From contig JAFRXY010000025.1 in assembly GCA_017441385.1 (NCBI GenBank), positions 1 through 64,000 on the forward strand: a stretch of 64,000 nucleotides of DNA, in the 5' to 3' direction. The notes under the pieces are model-generated. The model did not search any database, was not told the origin of the DNA, and worked only from the letters and a program-made list of their open reading frames with translations. The DNA is from Clostridia bacterium (GTDB lineage: Bacteria; Bacillota; Clostridia; Oscillospirales; Acutalibacteraceae). The first letter of the stretch is position 1. Every line of letters starts with the position of its first letter. Positions 52,608 through 61,590 of the stretch are shown one piece after another. Both the position numbers and the translations under genes were made by a program.

Positions 52608-54557
52608 TCAGCTTTCTTTGAAGAAGAATCGGTAGGCATGCAGATTCTTGTAGGTATCCTTTGTCCTGAAACAGATATAATCGCTCTCCGCCTTCTGCAC
52701 CAAGCGGTTGGCTGCTATTGCGAACGCTCCGGGATTGCTGATATGGATGATATCCGACACGCCCGACGACAGTTCCGTCAATTCCACGGTGCATGATTCC
52801 TTCTCGGGGCAAGTCACCTCGATGCGGTCATTCCGGATGACGCAGGCGCATTTTGCATTGTCGCAGGCAAGGGAATAATGGCTGTCCGACAGTTCGGGAA
52901 TCTCATTGTTGGAATAAAGCCTGAATGCGGAGGTGTCGCTTTCGGCGATGTAGTCATACACGAAGTTGCCCTCCTGATCCGTCAGCTTGATGAAAGTGTC
53001 GTCCTTCTGCCTTTTCGAGCGGAATGCTTCCACTTCGCACAGTCCGGCATTGACGCCTTCTGACGACAGAACGGTAATGTCGAAATAGCTGATTTTCTTT
53101 TTGTTGACCGTGATGGCGGTAACGGCGCCGCTGCTGTTGAGTCTGCCTGTTTCGATGTGTGAGCCGTCGCTGAATGAAATTTTGATGTTGGTAATATTGT
53201 CGTCCGGGGAGGGGTGATCATACAGCTGGATGGAGGCGATATCGGATTTTTCTTTCAGCACGAAGCGAACGGTCTTCTTTTTGTCCTTGCTGTCGGGAAT
53301 CCAGACCCTGTCATAAGGAAGACGGGAGGGGTCATTGATATACACATTGTCAATAATTCTGAAATCCGTAAGGAATGACACGTCGCCCGACGAAGCCTTT
53401 ATTTCGGAATTGTATAACAGCGAGTCCGTCCGCCGCTGCCAGAAGACCTTGTCGCTGTTGATGACACGGCCTGTGTGACCGATGACGCTCTGCTTTCTGT
53501 AGGTCATCAGCGCGTGGTAGGTTTTGGTGGATAAGATGGAACGCGACAGTGAATTGGGGTTGACCGGGAACCGTACCCGTTCCTTCCAGTCGTAGACCAT
53601 CGGTTCATATTGCGAATCCGCCGGTTTCTGCGTGCTTTTCAGATTCAGCCCCCGGAAATCATCCACCGCTTCCCACGCGGTGGAATAAGCGTAGCCTTTA
53701 TACACCAGCGGCTTGTAGTCGGGGTATTCCCGGAGAATCTTCCCGAAAACATACTCCGAAAAGAGCGACGCCGCCTTGTGGTCGGGATGCCTGTCGTAAT
53801 CACAGATAAATAAGACGTCGGGACGCTTTTCCAGAATAAGCTGCATTAAATCATTGGAAAAATTACGGAAGGTATAGGGCGTTCCGTTGTGATAGGCGGG
53901 GTGAGAAGCCGTGCCGTAAGTTTCGGTTCTGCCGAGTCCCGACCGGATCACTTCATCTTCCGGAGCGTTGTAAAGATGGGGGCTTCCGCTGGCCCATCGG
54001 TCGCCGTACCCCAGAAAAATGATGTTCTTTTCGGGAACGCCCAGATAATGCCAGCAGGAAATCGCGTCGTTGATTCTCATTTCGGCCTGATTATAGAGAT
54101 CTCCGTTGGTGGTAAATACCGTATAGATTTCGCTGCCGTTTTCTATGTATTTTTCTATGACGCCGCTGACTACGTTGAGGTCGTCATCTTCGTGAGGCAC
54201 TATCACCATTACCTTTTTATCCGAAAATACCTTCTCGGTTCCGTACTGGATGGGCTTGTAGTCGCAGTAACCGTGAAAGCACCCGTAAACCGCCGCGTAG
54301 AATACCGCGATCAGCAGGAAGACTGCCGGCGGAAGGAGCGACAGCGCCATTCGCTTCTTAAGGCAGGCCACCGGCAGACACGAAATCAGCACAAAAAGCG
54401 CTATCAGCGCAACCGGAAACAGGAGGGAGGACAGACTCACCCTGAGAATTCCTGTGGCAAACAAATCCAGCGCCAGTACGTATTCTCCGGTAAGCAGTAA
54501 ATTGACCGCGACGGCGGCGATGCCGGCTTTATTCTTTTTGATAGTATCTGTTTTCAT
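52608..54557 (-). CDS. PIG-L deacetylase-family membrane protein
   Basis: 649 residues. Three N-terminal helices (about 10-115), then a PIG-L/LmbE zinc deacetylase domain with PHEDDDLNVVSGV and CDYDRHPDHKAAS (metal ligands His and Asp-Asp, and the second His), and a C-terminal discoidin-like carbohydrate-binding region with strands such as FVLKEKSDIASIQLYDHPSP. The family removes acetyl from N-acetylglucosamine-type substrates. Probably extracytoplasmic, acting on a cell-surface glycan. GGAGCG precedes the ATG. Confidence 0.88.
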   Translation of the reverse strand: MKTDTIKKNKAGIAAVAVNLLLTGEYVLALDLFATGILRVSLSSLLFPVALIALFVLISCLPVACLKKRMALSLLPPAVFLLIAVFYAAVYGCFHGYCDYKPIQYGTEKVFSDKKVMVIVPHEDDDLNVVSGVIEKYIENGSEIYTVFTTNGDLYNQAEMRINDAISCWHYLGVPEKNIIFLGYGDRWASGSPHLYNAPEDEVIRSGLGRTETYGTASHPAYHNGTPYTFRNFSNDLMQLILEKRPDVLFICDYDRHPDHKAASLFSEYVFGKILREYPDYKPLVYKGYAYSTAWEAVDDFRGLNLKSTQKPADSQYEPMVYDWKERVRFPVNPNSLSRSILSTKTYHALMTYRKQSVIGHTGRVINSDKVFWQRRTDSLLYNSEIKASSGDVSFLTDFRIIDNVYINDPSRLPYDRVWIPDSKDKKKTVRFVLKEKSDIASIQLYDHPSPDDNITNIKISFSDGSHIETGRLNSSGAVTAITVNKKKISYFDITVLSSEGVNAGLCEVEAFRSKRQKDDTFIKLTDQEGNFVYDYIAESDTSAFRLYSNNEIPELSDSHYSLACDNAKCACVIRNDRIEVTCPEKESCTVELTELSSGVSDIIHISNPGAFAIAANRLVQKAESDYICFRTKDTYKNLHAYRFFFKES

Positions 54558-54718
54558 GGCATGGTGACGCTCCTTCTGGTGATGAATGAAAAACGAAAGG
54601 CGGTTCCTCCCGCCGGAACTCCGGTAATCATTATGTCACAGAATTTTCAACAAGTCAATAACAAAAAGCAGAGGTGATTGATTATTTATCATCCAAAGAA
54701 AAATAATTCAAAAAAGCC

Positions 54719-54747
54719 TTGACAAACCCGGCGGCATTTGATATAAT
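54719..54747 (+). promoter_or_regulatory. Promoter of tRNA-Gly
   Basis: TTGACA (54719-54724), a 17-base spacer, TATAAT (54742-54747). Confidence 0.9.
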
Positions 54748-54771
54748 GATGTGGCAATCGCAAAAAGGTAC

Positions 54772-54847
54772 GCGGAATTAGCTCATCTGGTAGAGCGCCA
54801 CCTTGCCAAGGTGGAGGTAGCGAGTTCGAGCCTCGTATTCCGCTCCA
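54772..54847 (+). tRNA. tRNA-Gly (GCC)
   Basis: 76 bases with encoded CCA. Acceptor GCGGAAT/ATTCCGC, anticodon stem CCACC/GGTGG around TTGCCAA (anticodon GCC), T-loop TTCGAGC. Confidence 0.97.
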
Positions 54848-54851
54848 ATGC

Positions 54852-54886
54852 AAGCGCCACAGTATTCTCATTGTGGCGCTTTTTTC
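54852..54886 (+). terminator. Terminator after tRNA-Gly
   Basis: AAGCGCCACA / TGTGGCGCTT, 10-bp stem, followed by TTTTC. Confidence 0.9.
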
Positions 54887-54921
54887 TTTATTTGATAACA
54901 TGAGACGGAGTGAATTGCGCA

Positions 54922-55464
54922 TTGTTTAAGCCCATTGAAACCGACCGGCTGATCATCAGAAAATTCCGCCCTGACGATTTCACCGAGCTTTATGACTATC
55001 TGTCGGACAGCAACGTGGTCAGATACGAACCTTATGACCCCTACACGCTGGAACAGGCCAAGCGGGAGGCGGAATACCGCTCGAATTCCGACGAATTCTT
55101 TGCCGTGACGCTCAGGGACTGCGGCAGGCTGATAGGAAATCTCTATCTCGGCAAGCGTCAGTTTGACACCTATGAATTAGGCTATGTCTTCAACCGCGAC
55201 TGGCAGATGTCCGGCTATGCCACCGAATCGGCCAAGGCGCTGCTGCATTACGCCTTCGGCACCCTGAAAGCCCACCGCGTTATCGCCGAATGCAATCCTC
55301 TCAATTACCGTTCCCGCAAGCTGATGGAACGCCTCGGCATGCGGCGGGAGGCGGAACTGAAAAAGAACGTCTATTACAGAAGAGACTCCTTCGGCGAACC
55401 CATCTGGCAGGACACGCTGCAATACGCCATTCTGAGCGAGGAATGGAGCGGGAAGCATGAATAA
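54922..55464 (+). CDS. GNAT N-acetyltransferase, RimJ/RimL type
   Basis: About 181 residues. IETDRLIIRKFRPDDFTELYD at the N-terminus, YELGYVFNRDWQMSGYATES (acetyl-CoA loop region) and AHRVIAECNPLNYRSRKLMERLGMRREAEL are typical of the Rim-like acetyltransferases that modify protein N-termini or small amines. GGAG at 54,907-54,910 suits TTG 54,922; GTG 54,910 overlaps that site and is less likely. Ends 8 bases inside nth. Confidence 0.88.
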   Translation: MFKPIETDRLIIRKFRPDDFTELYDYLSDSNVVRYEPYDPYTLEQAKREAEYRSNSDEFFAVTLRDCGRLIGNLYLGKRQFDTYELGYVFNRDWQMSGYATESAKALLHYAFGTLKAHRVIAECNPLNYRSRKLMERLGMRREAELKKNVYYRRDSFGEPIWQDTLQYAILSEEWSGKHE

Positions 55465-56089
55465 AAAAGAACTTGCCGCGCAGACCGTCGCTGCGCTGAA
55501 AAAAATCTACCCCGACGCGATCTGTTCCCTGACCTACCGCGACCCGCTCCAGTTGCTGATCGCCGTGCGGCTTTCGGCGCAATGCACCGACGCACGGGTG
55601 AATCTGGTCACGCCGGCGCTCTTTGCAAAATACCCGACGCTGCAAAGTCTTTGCGAAGCCTCCGCCGAGGACATCGGTGAAATCATCAAATCCTGCGGAC
55701 TTTTCAACACCAAGGCGCGGGACATCCGGCATCTCGCCCTGATGATTCGCGACGAATACGGCGGCAGCGTGCCCGACAGCATGGAGCAGTTGCTCCGGCT
55801 GCCGGGGGTGGGAAGAAAGACCGCCAATCTCATTCTGGGGGATGTTTACGGGAAGCCGGCCATCGTCGCCGACACCCATTGCATCCGCATTTCGGGCAGA
55901 ATCGGCCTGACCGACGGCACCAAAGACCCCCTGAAGGTGGAACGGCAGCTCAGAGAATGCGTCGAGCCGGCGGAAGGCAGCGATCTCTGCCACCGTTTCG
56001 TGCTCTTCGGCCGGGAAACCTGCACGGCACGCTCCCCGAAATGCGAAGCCTGCCCTCTGCAAGCATTCTGCGGAAAAATCACTTTATGA
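55457..56089 (+). CDS. nth: Endonuclease III
   Basis: 210 residues. DNA glycosylase/AP lyase that removes oxidised pyrimidines. Helix-hairpin-helix LPGVGRKTANLIL holds the catalytic Lys, VADTHCIRISGRIG the catalytic Asp, and the C-terminal [4Fe-4S] cluster is C-x6-C-x2-C-x5-C (CTARSPKCEACPLQAFC). Starts 8 bases inside the acetyltransferase gene. Confidence 0.96.
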   Translation: MNKKELAAQTVAALKKIYPDAICSLTYRDPLQLLIAVRLSAQCTDARVNLVTPALFAKYPTLQSLCEASAEDIGEIIKSCGLFNTKARDIRHLALMIRDEYGGSVPDSMEQLLRLPGVGRKTANLILGDVYGKPAIVADTHCIRISGRIGLTDGTKDPLKVERQLRECVEPAEGSDLCHRFVLFGRETCTARSPKCEACPLQAFCGKITL

Positions 56090-56197
56090 GGTAGATAATT
56101 ACAACAAAAACGCCAATAAAAGACAATTCCAAATGTGGATAAGGCTGATTCTGTTTCAGGTTATAAAAAAGCGTTGAATTTAAGGGGGAAATGGTTT

Positions 56198-56941
56198 ATG
56201 ATGATAACAGGAAGGGTTCATTCCACCGAGTCATTCGGTTCGGTGGACGGGCCCGGTGTGAGATTTGTTATCTTCCTGCAAGGCTGCCGTCTGCGTTGCC
56301 GCTACTGCCACAATCCCGACACATGGGACACGGCAGGCGGCGAGGAATTGACGGCGCGGCAGCTTCTGGACAGCGCCGAACGCTACCGCGGCTACTGGGG
56401 CAGGGAAGGAGGCATTACCGTCAGCGGCGGCGAACCGCTGCTGCAAATCGACTTCCTGCTCGATCTCTTCCGCAACGCCAAGCTGCGCGGCATGAATACC
56501 TGCGTCGACACGGCGGGACAGCCTTTTTCCCGCGAGGAACCCTTTCTTTCCAAATTCCGGGAACTGTGCCGGCTGACCGACCTCTTCATCGTGGATATCA
56601 AGCACATCGACCCCCGGCGGCATGTCTCCCTGACAGGGCGGGACAACGGGAACATTCTCACCATGCTGCGCTTCCTTTCCGATAACGGCAATCCGGTCTG
56701 GATACGGCATGTGCTGGTGCCGGGATTGACCGACGACGATGATTTTCTCCGGCGGACAGGGGAATTCATCGCTTCCCTGCGCAACGTCCAAAGGGTGGAA
56801 GTGCTGCCCTATCATTCCTTCGGCGCCTACAAGTGGGAGAAGCTGGGCATTCCCTATTCGCTGGCGGAAACGCTGCCGCCTTCCTCCGACCGGGTGGAAA
56901 ACGCGCGGAAGCTGCTGGGCTGCGGGAATTATGAGAGATAA
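56198..56941 (+). CDS. pflA: Pyruvate formate-lyase activating enzyme
   Basis: 247 residues. Radical SAM activase that puts the glycyl radical on PflB. FGSVDGPGVRFVIFLQG then CX3CX2C at C30, C34, C37 (CRLRCRYC), and TVSGGEPLLQ. ATG 56,198 follows AAGGGGG; the frame is open further up to 56,135. Placed directly before pflB. Confidence 0.94.
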   Translation: MMITGRVHSTESFGSVDGPGVRFVIFLQGCRLRCRYCHNPDTWDTAGGEELTARQLLDSAERYRGYWGREGGITVSGGEPLLQIDFLLDLFRNAKLRGMNTCVDTAGQPFSREEPFLSKFRELCRLTDLFIVDIKHIDPRRHVSLTGRDNGNILTMLRFLSDNGNPVWIRHVLVPGLTDDDDFLRRTGEFIASLRNVQRVEVLPYHSFGAYKWEKLGIPYSLAETLPPSSDRVENARKLLGCGNYER

Positions 56942-56999
56942 CAAACATGGCAATCATCGCAATTGAATCATTTATTATTTTTTGAAAGGAAAATGAGAG

Positions 57000-59246
57000 A
57001 TGAGCAACGCATGGAGAAACTTTAAAGGCAGAATATGGAGAGAGGACGTCAACGTCAGAGATTTCATCCAGTCCAATTACACCCCCTACGACGGCGACGA
57101 GAGCTTTCTGGAAGGCCCCACCGAGGCGACCGACAGACTCTGGGGCAGATTGCAGGAATTGCAGAAGGAAGAACGCGCCCGCGGCGGCGTGCTGGAATGT
57201 GAAACGGAAGTCGTTTCCCGCATGAACGCCTACGGCCCCGGCTATATCGACGAATCGCTCAAAGATTTGGAAAAAATTGTCGGCTTGCAGACCGACAAGC
57301 CGCTCAAAAGAGCCTTCATGCCCTACGGCGGCATCAAAATGGCGGAGCAGGCGGCGGCCACCTACGGCTACACCGTCAACCCCGAGCTGGTCAAGATATT
57401 CACCCAATACCACAAGACCCACAATCAGGCGGTTTTCGACGCCTATACCCCCGAAATGAAACGCGCCCGCCACAGCCACATCATCACGGGACTTCCCGAC
57501 ACCTACGGCAGAGGCAGAATCGTCGGCGACTACCGCCGCGTCGCGCTTTACGGCATTGACTTCCTCATCGCCCAGAAGGAGAACGACCTCGCCCACTGCG
57601 GCGGCGGCAATATGATCGACAAATTCATCCGCCTGCGCGAGGAAATCGCCGAGCAGCTCCGCGCCCTCCGCGGCATGAAGAAGATGGCGCGGCTCTACGG
57701 CTTCGACATTTCCCGCCCCGCCGAGAATGCGCAGGAAGCGGTGCAGTGGCTCTACTTCGGCTATCTCGCCGCCATCAAGACCCAGAACGGCGCGGCCATG
57801 AGCGTGGGCAGAATCTCCACCTTCCTCGATATTTATATAAAGCGCGATCTCGATGAAGGTACCCTCACAGAAAAAGAAGCGCAGGAGCTGATTGACCATC
57901 TGGTCATGAAATTCCGCATGGTCAAGTTCGCGAGAATTCCCTCCTACAACGCCCTTTTCTCCGGCGACCCGGTCTGGGCGACGCTGGAAATGGCGGGCAT
58001 CGGCGTGGACGGCCGGCACATGGTCACCAAGAACGACTACCGCTTCCTGCATACGCTGGAAAACATGGGGCCTTCCCCCGAACCCAACCTGACGGTGCTG
58101 TATTCCTCCCGGCTGCCGGAAAACTTCAAAAAATATGCCGCGAAAATTTCCATCAACACTTCCTCCATCCAGTACGAGAACGACTGCGTCATGCGTCCGG
58201 TATGGGGGGACGATTACAGCATCTGCTGCTGCGTTTCCGCCACCCAGACCGGCAAGGAAATGCAGTTCTTCGGCGCGAGAGCCAACCTTGCCAAGTGCCT
58301 GCTCTACGCCCTGAACGGCGGTGTGGACGCCGGTACCCGCGAGCAGGTGGGGCCTCAGACGCTTCCCGTCAGCGGGGATGTACTGAATTACGACGAAGTG
58401 ATTGAAAAGTTCGACGCGATGATGGATTGGCTGGTGGAGCTGTATGTCAACACCCTCAACCTGATTCATTATATGCACGACAAGTATTACTACGAGGCGG
58501 CGGAAATGGCGCTCATCGACACCGACGTGCGCAGGACATTCGCCACCGGTATCGCGGGATTCTCGCATGTGGTGGATTCTCTCTGCGCCATCAAGTACGC
58601 GAAGGTCAGGCCCGTCCGGGACGAGGAAGGGCTCATTGTGGATTACGAAATCGAAGGCGATTTCCCGAGGTACGGCAACGACGACGACCGCGCGGATGAA
58701 ATCGCCGTCTGGCTGCTCAAAACCTTCATGAACAAGGTCAAGGGCTGCCACACCTACCGCGATTCCGAGCCGACCACTTCCATTCTCACCATCACCTCCA
58801 ATGTCGTCTACGGCAAGGCAACCGGCGCGACGCCCGACGGCCGCAAGGCCTTCACACCCTTCGCCCCCGGCGCGAATCCCGCCTACGGCGCGGAGAAGAA
58901 CGGACTGCTCGCCTCGCTGAATTCCGTCGCCAAGCTGCCCTATGAATACGCGCTGGACGGCATTTCCAACACCCAGACCATCAGCCCCGACGCGCTGGGA
59001 CACAGCGAGAGCGAGAGAATCAATAATCTGTGGCATGTGCTGGACGGCTATTTTGACAAGGGAGCGCACCATCTCAATGTCAACGTCTTCGGCATCGACA
59101 AGCTGAAGGACTGCATGGAGCACCCGGAAAAGCCGGAGTACGCCAACTTTACCATCCGCGTTTCGGGCTACGCGGTGAAGTTCATCGACCTGACGCGTGA
59201 GCAGCAGCTCGACGTCATCGCCCGGTCGGCGCACGAGAAGATGTAA
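57000..59246 (+). CDS. pflB: Formate C-acetyltransferase (pyruvate formate-lyase)
   Basis: 748 residues, usual length. Converts pyruvate and CoA to formate and acetyl-CoA by glycyl radical chemistry. The active-site cysteines lie in a Cys-Cys-Cys run at 409-411 (DDYSICCCVSATQTG), and the glycyl radical site is G723 in RVSGYAV. GGAAAATGAG upstream. Indicates anaerobic mixed-acid fermentation. Confidence 0.97.
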   Translation: MSNAWRNFKGRIWREDVNVRDFIQSNYTPYDGDESFLEGPTEATDRLWGRLQELQKEERARGGVLECETEVVSRMNAYGPGYIDESLKDLEKIVGLQTDKPLKRAFMPYGGIKMAEQAAATYGYTVNPELVKIFTQYHKTHNQAVFDAYTPEMKRARHSHIITGLPDTYGRGRIVGDYRRVALYGIDFLIAQKENDLAHCGGGNMIDKFIRLREEIAEQLRALRGMKKMARLYGFDISRPAENAQEAVQWLYFGYLAAIKTQNGAAMSVGRISTFLDIYIKRDLDEGTLTEKEAQELIDHLVMKFRMVKFARIPSYNALFSGDPVWATLEMAGIGVDGRHMVTKNDYRFLHTLENMGPSPEPNLTVLYSSRLPENFKKYAAKISINTSSIQYENDCVMRPVWGDDYSICCCVSATQTGKEMQFFGARANLAKCLLYALNGGVDAGTREQVGPQTLPVSGDVLNYDEVIEKFDAMMDWLVELYVNTLNLIHYMHDKYYYEAAEMALIDTDVRRTFATGIAGFSHVVDSLCAIKYAKVRPVRDEEGLIVDYEIEGDFPRYGNDDDRADEIAVWLLKTFMNKVKGCHTYRDSEPTTSILTITSNVVYGKATGATPDGRKAFTPFAPGANPAYGAEKNGLLASLNSVAKLPYEYALDGISNTQTISPDALGHSESERINNLWHVLDGYFDKGAHHLNVNVFGIDKLKDCMEHPEKPEYANFTIRVSGYAVKFIDLTREQQLDVIARSAHEKM

Positions 59247-59252
59247 TTTTAA

Positions 59253-59303
59253 AAAAAAGCAAGGCCGCGTCCACAGAGCAAAAGAGGTCCGCCTTGCTTT
59301 TTT
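59253..59303 (+). terminator. Terminator after pflB
   Basis: AAAAAGCAAGGC / GCCTTGCTTTTT around a 26-base loop, ending in TTTTTT. Its right arm belongs to a 21-bp direct repeat found again at 60,148. Confidence 0.85.
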
Positions 59304-59310
59304 GCTTGAC
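59290..59310 (+). repeat. Left 21-bp direct repeat flanking a toxin-antitoxin cassette
   Basis: CGCCTTGCTTTTTTGCTTGAC, exact copy at 60,148-60,168. It covers the right arm of a terminator and a -35 box; in this copy a full promoter follows. Confidence 0.9.
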
Positions 59311-59334
59311 TATTGTAACGGCTTGAATTATACT
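59306..59334 (+). promoter_or_regulatory. Promoter of the UPF0175/PIN cassette
   Basis: TTGACT (59306-59311), a 17-base spacer, TATACT (59329-59334). Confidence 0.75.
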
Positions 59335-59367
59335 GAGAATGTACAACCAATGAAAGGAGTGCGGAAA

Positions 59368-59622
59368 ATGTATCATGTTTCGGTAGCGATTCCCGACGAA
59401 GTTCTGTACGACGCGCATTTATCCAAAAAGAAATCGGAGGAATATGTCAGACAGGCCGCGGCGGTGTTTTATTACACAAAGCTCGGGATCTCTCTTGGCT
59501 ATTGCGCGGACATTGCCAACATGAGCAAGGCTGAATTTATTCGCCTGCTTTCCGCAAGCGGCGTTTCGATATTCAACTATGAGGACGAAAACGAGCTGAA
59601 TGAGGATGTGGAAAATGCGTAA
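59368..59622 (+). CDS. UPF0175-family antitoxin
   Basis: 84 residues. HVSVAIPDEVLYDAHLSKKK then AAAVFYYTKLGISLGYCADIA and MSKAEFIRLLSASGVSIFNY match UPF0175, a ribbon-helix-helix-like antitoxin family paired with PIN-domain proteins. GGAG precedes the ATG. It overlaps the toxin gene by 8 bases. Confidence 0.88.
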   Translation: MYHVSVAIPDEVLYDAHLSKKKSEEYVRQAAAVFYYTKLGISLGYCADIANMSKAEFIRLLSASGVSIFNYEDENELNEDVENA

Positions 59623-60103
59623 AGTGGTCGTCAACACAACTCCGATTCTGATTCTTGGCCATATTGGAAAGCTCGATATACTGAGAAAGCTGTATGGTGA
59701 GATATATATCACAGATGCTGTGTTTCGGGAAATCACGGTTACAAATGACGCGGCAAGCGCGGCACTGCTGTCAGCAAAAGAGTGGATTCATGTCATGTCA
59801 ATAGAAAAACCGCAGGATTACGCCATGTTTCGGGCAAAGCTCCATGCGGGCGAGGTGGAAACGATGATACTGGCCATGCAAAAAGATTTCTGCGCCGATC
59901 TTGTGATTCTCGACGATCTTGCCGCCAGAAAAACGGCAAAGTATCTTGGACTTACAGTCACAGGCACAATGGGCGTTTTGCTTAGAGCGAAGCAAGAAGG
60001 ATTGATTCAGGAGATAAAGCCTTTGTTGGACGAAATCATCGCAAACGGTTTCTATATCAGCGATAAAATGATCAGAATGATACTGGATAATGCCGGAGAG
60101 TGA
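59615..60103 (+). CDS. PIN-like toxin (DUF3368 family)
   Basis: 162 residues. KVVVNTTPILILGHIGKLDIL at the N-terminus, ITDAVFREI, LHAGEVETMILAMQ and LVILDDLAARKTAKYLGL are the blocks of DUF3368, PIN-related nucleases. The acidic residues of GExE, DD are present. The Asn of NTTP at the first block is, to my knowledge, usual for this subfamily. GAGG upstream; Met 59,600 is an alternative. Confidence 0.87.
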   Translation: MRKVVVNTTPILILGHIGKLDILRKLYGEIYITDAVFREITVTNDAASAALLSAKEWIHVMSIEKPQDYAMFRAKLHAGEVETMILAMQKDFCADLVILDDLAARKTAKYLGLTVTGTMGVLLRAKQEGLIQEIKPLLDEIIANGFYISDKMIRMILDNAGE

Positions 60104-60116
60104 TTTTTCCGATCAC

Positions 60117-60161
60117 GCAAGGCAGCGTTTTCCGCAAAGGAAACCGCCGCCTTGCTTTTTT
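60117..60161 (+). terminator. Terminator after the UPF0175/PIN cassette
   Basis: GCAAGGC(A)GCG / CGC(C)GCCTTGC stem followed by TTTTTT. Nearly the same right arm and T-run as the terminator after pflB. Confidence 0.85.
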
Positions 60162-60168
60162 GCTTGAC
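60148..60168 (+). repeat. Right 21-bp direct repeat flanking a toxin-antitoxin cassette
   Basis: Exact copy of the repeat at 59,290-59,310. Here no -10 box follows at the right spacing, so the TTGAC is a leftover. Confidence 0.9.
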
Positions 60169-60199
60169 AATTTCGCATTACCGCAATTGAAAAAAACTA

Positions 60200-60228
60200 T
60201 TGATATTTCCTTCACAATAGAGTATAAT
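60200..60228 (+). promoter_or_regulatory. Promoter of the Mrp-type gene
   Basis: TTGATA (60200-60205), a 17-base spacer, TATAAT (60223-60228). Confidence 0.75.
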
Positions 60229-60264
60229 AACAAATATCATTATTTTTTTAGGAGATAATCTATC

Positions 60265-61098
60265 ATGAGTGAATGTACACACGATTGCAGCACCTGTTCG
60301 GCGAACTGTTCCAGCCGCCAGCCTTCCAAGGAAGATTTTTTGGAAAAGCTCAACGATCTGAGCAGCGTCAAGAAGGTCATCGGCGTTGTCAGCGGCAAAG
60401 GCGGGGTAGGAAAATCCCTTGTCACCTCGCTGCTGGCCGTCACCTTCAACCGCCGCGGCTTAAAGACCGCCATTCTTGACGCGGACGTCACCGGCCCTTC
60501 CATTCCCAAGGCGTTCGGCGTGAAGGAAAAGGCGCACGGCACCGAGCAGTATATCATTCCCGCCGTCACCAAGACGGGCATTCAGATGATCTCGGTCAAT
60601 CTGCTGCTGGAGAACGAAACCGACCCGGTGGTCTGGAGAGGCCCCGTCATTGCCGGCACCGTCAAGCAGTTCTGGACCGACGTCATCTGGAAGGACGTGG
60701 ACTATATGTTCGTGGATATGCCTCCCGGAACGGGCGATGTGCCGCTGACCGTCTTCCAGTCGCTGCCGCTGGACGGCATTGTGATTGTCACTTCGCCGCA
60801 GGAGCTGGTTTCCATGATCGTTTCCAAGGCGGTCAATATGGCAAAGCTGATGGACATTCCGATTCTCGGCATTGTGGAAAACATGAGCTACGTGGAATGT
60901 CCCGACTGCGGCAGGAAGATCAATGTCTTCGGCGAAAGCAAGACCGACGCGGTCGCCGCCGAATTCGGCCTGAAGGTGCTCGCCAAGCTGCCGCTTGACC
61001 CGGTGCTGGCGAATAACTGCGACAACGGCCTCATCGAACTCTTCGAAGGGGACTACATGGAATCCGCCGCCGACGAGATCGAAAAGGCCGTCAACTGA
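60265..61098 (+). CDS. Mrp/NBP35-type P-loop ATPase, Fe-S cluster carrier
   Basis: 277 residues. Four Cys near the N-terminus (C4, C8, C11, C15: CTHDCSTCSANC), deviant Walker A GKGGVGKS at 44-51, DADVTGPSIPKAFG, MPPGTGDVPLT, and the CxxC of ECPDCGRK that carries a bridging Fe-S cluster in dimers. Assembles or transfers Fe-S clusters, which fits the many Fe-S enzymes of an anaerobe. Own promoter. Confidence 0.93.
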   Translation: MSECTHDCSTCSANCSSRQPSKEDFLEKLNDLSSVKKVIGVVSGKGGVGKSLVTSLLAVTFNRRGLKTAILDADVTGPSIPKAFGVKEKAHGTEQYIIPAVTKTGIQMISVNLLLENETDPVVWRGPVIAGTVKQFWTDVIWKDVDYMFVDMPPGTGDVPLTVFQSLPLDGIVIVTSPQELVSMIVSKAVNMAKLMDIPILGIVENMSYVECPDCGRKINVFGESKTDAVAAEFGLKVLAKLPLDPVLANNCDNGLIELFEGDYMESAADEIEKAVN

Positions 61099-61122
61099 GT
61101 TTTATACAATATTGATCGTCAT

Positions 61123-61590
61123 TCAGCTTTTATTGAGCCTGTTCAGTATTTCCGCATACGCGGGAATGCCGGACAGGCTTTTTGTCAGTTCGTTTTTCAG
61201 ATATTCATACCGGAGCCGCTTTTCCTCTTTGGCAAAATGCACCTCGCGGAATTGTTCAGCATTGCCCTCATAGCAGAGCTTTTCCTCCCCGAACTGCTCG
61301 CTGGTCAGGTCGAAAAGGCAGTTCCCGACGACGTTGTAGCAATGGTAATTGCCGCCGTCGCGGAGAATGCCGTATACCTTTCCGCCAAAGATATCCTGCG
61401 CGAGGAATGCCGTGACGGAACACTGCCCCAGCGTAGGATTCTCCCTGCTCCAGCCCGCCCGCAGGCGGGGGGCGCAGGTGTACTGACACCATATGCCGCT
61501 GAGAAGATCATACAGGTCGCGGGGCGTCATGCCGCCTTCCGCCTGCACATCGGCTGTCTCCCAGCCGTAGAAATTGTATTGTTTCATCAT
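61123..61590 (-). CDS. YunG-like protein, unknown function
   Basis: 155 residues. AGWSRENPTLGQCSVTAFLAQ, GGKVYGILRDGGNYHCYN and GNCLFDLTSEQFGEE resemble the YunG family, in which a Cys, His and Asp are spaced like a papain-type triad (C in GQCSVTA, H in NYHCYN, D in FDLT). Function unknown. Starts 1 base after the tyrS stop, so it shares the T-box transcript. Confidence 0.72.
   Translation of the reverse strand: MMKQYNFYGWETADVQAEGGMTPRDLYDLLSGIWCQYTCAPRLRAGWSRENPTLGQCSVTAFLAQDIFGGKVYGILRDGGNYHCYNVVGNCLFDLTSEQFGEEKLCYEGNAEQFREVHFAKEEKRLRYEYLKNELTKSLSGIPAYAEILNRLNKS

Noticed and set aside
59615-60103. Loss of the first catalytic Asp in the PIN-like toxin
   Set aside because: Asn in the N-T-T/S-P block is, as far as I recall, common in DUF3368 proteins, so it is not evidence of inactivation.
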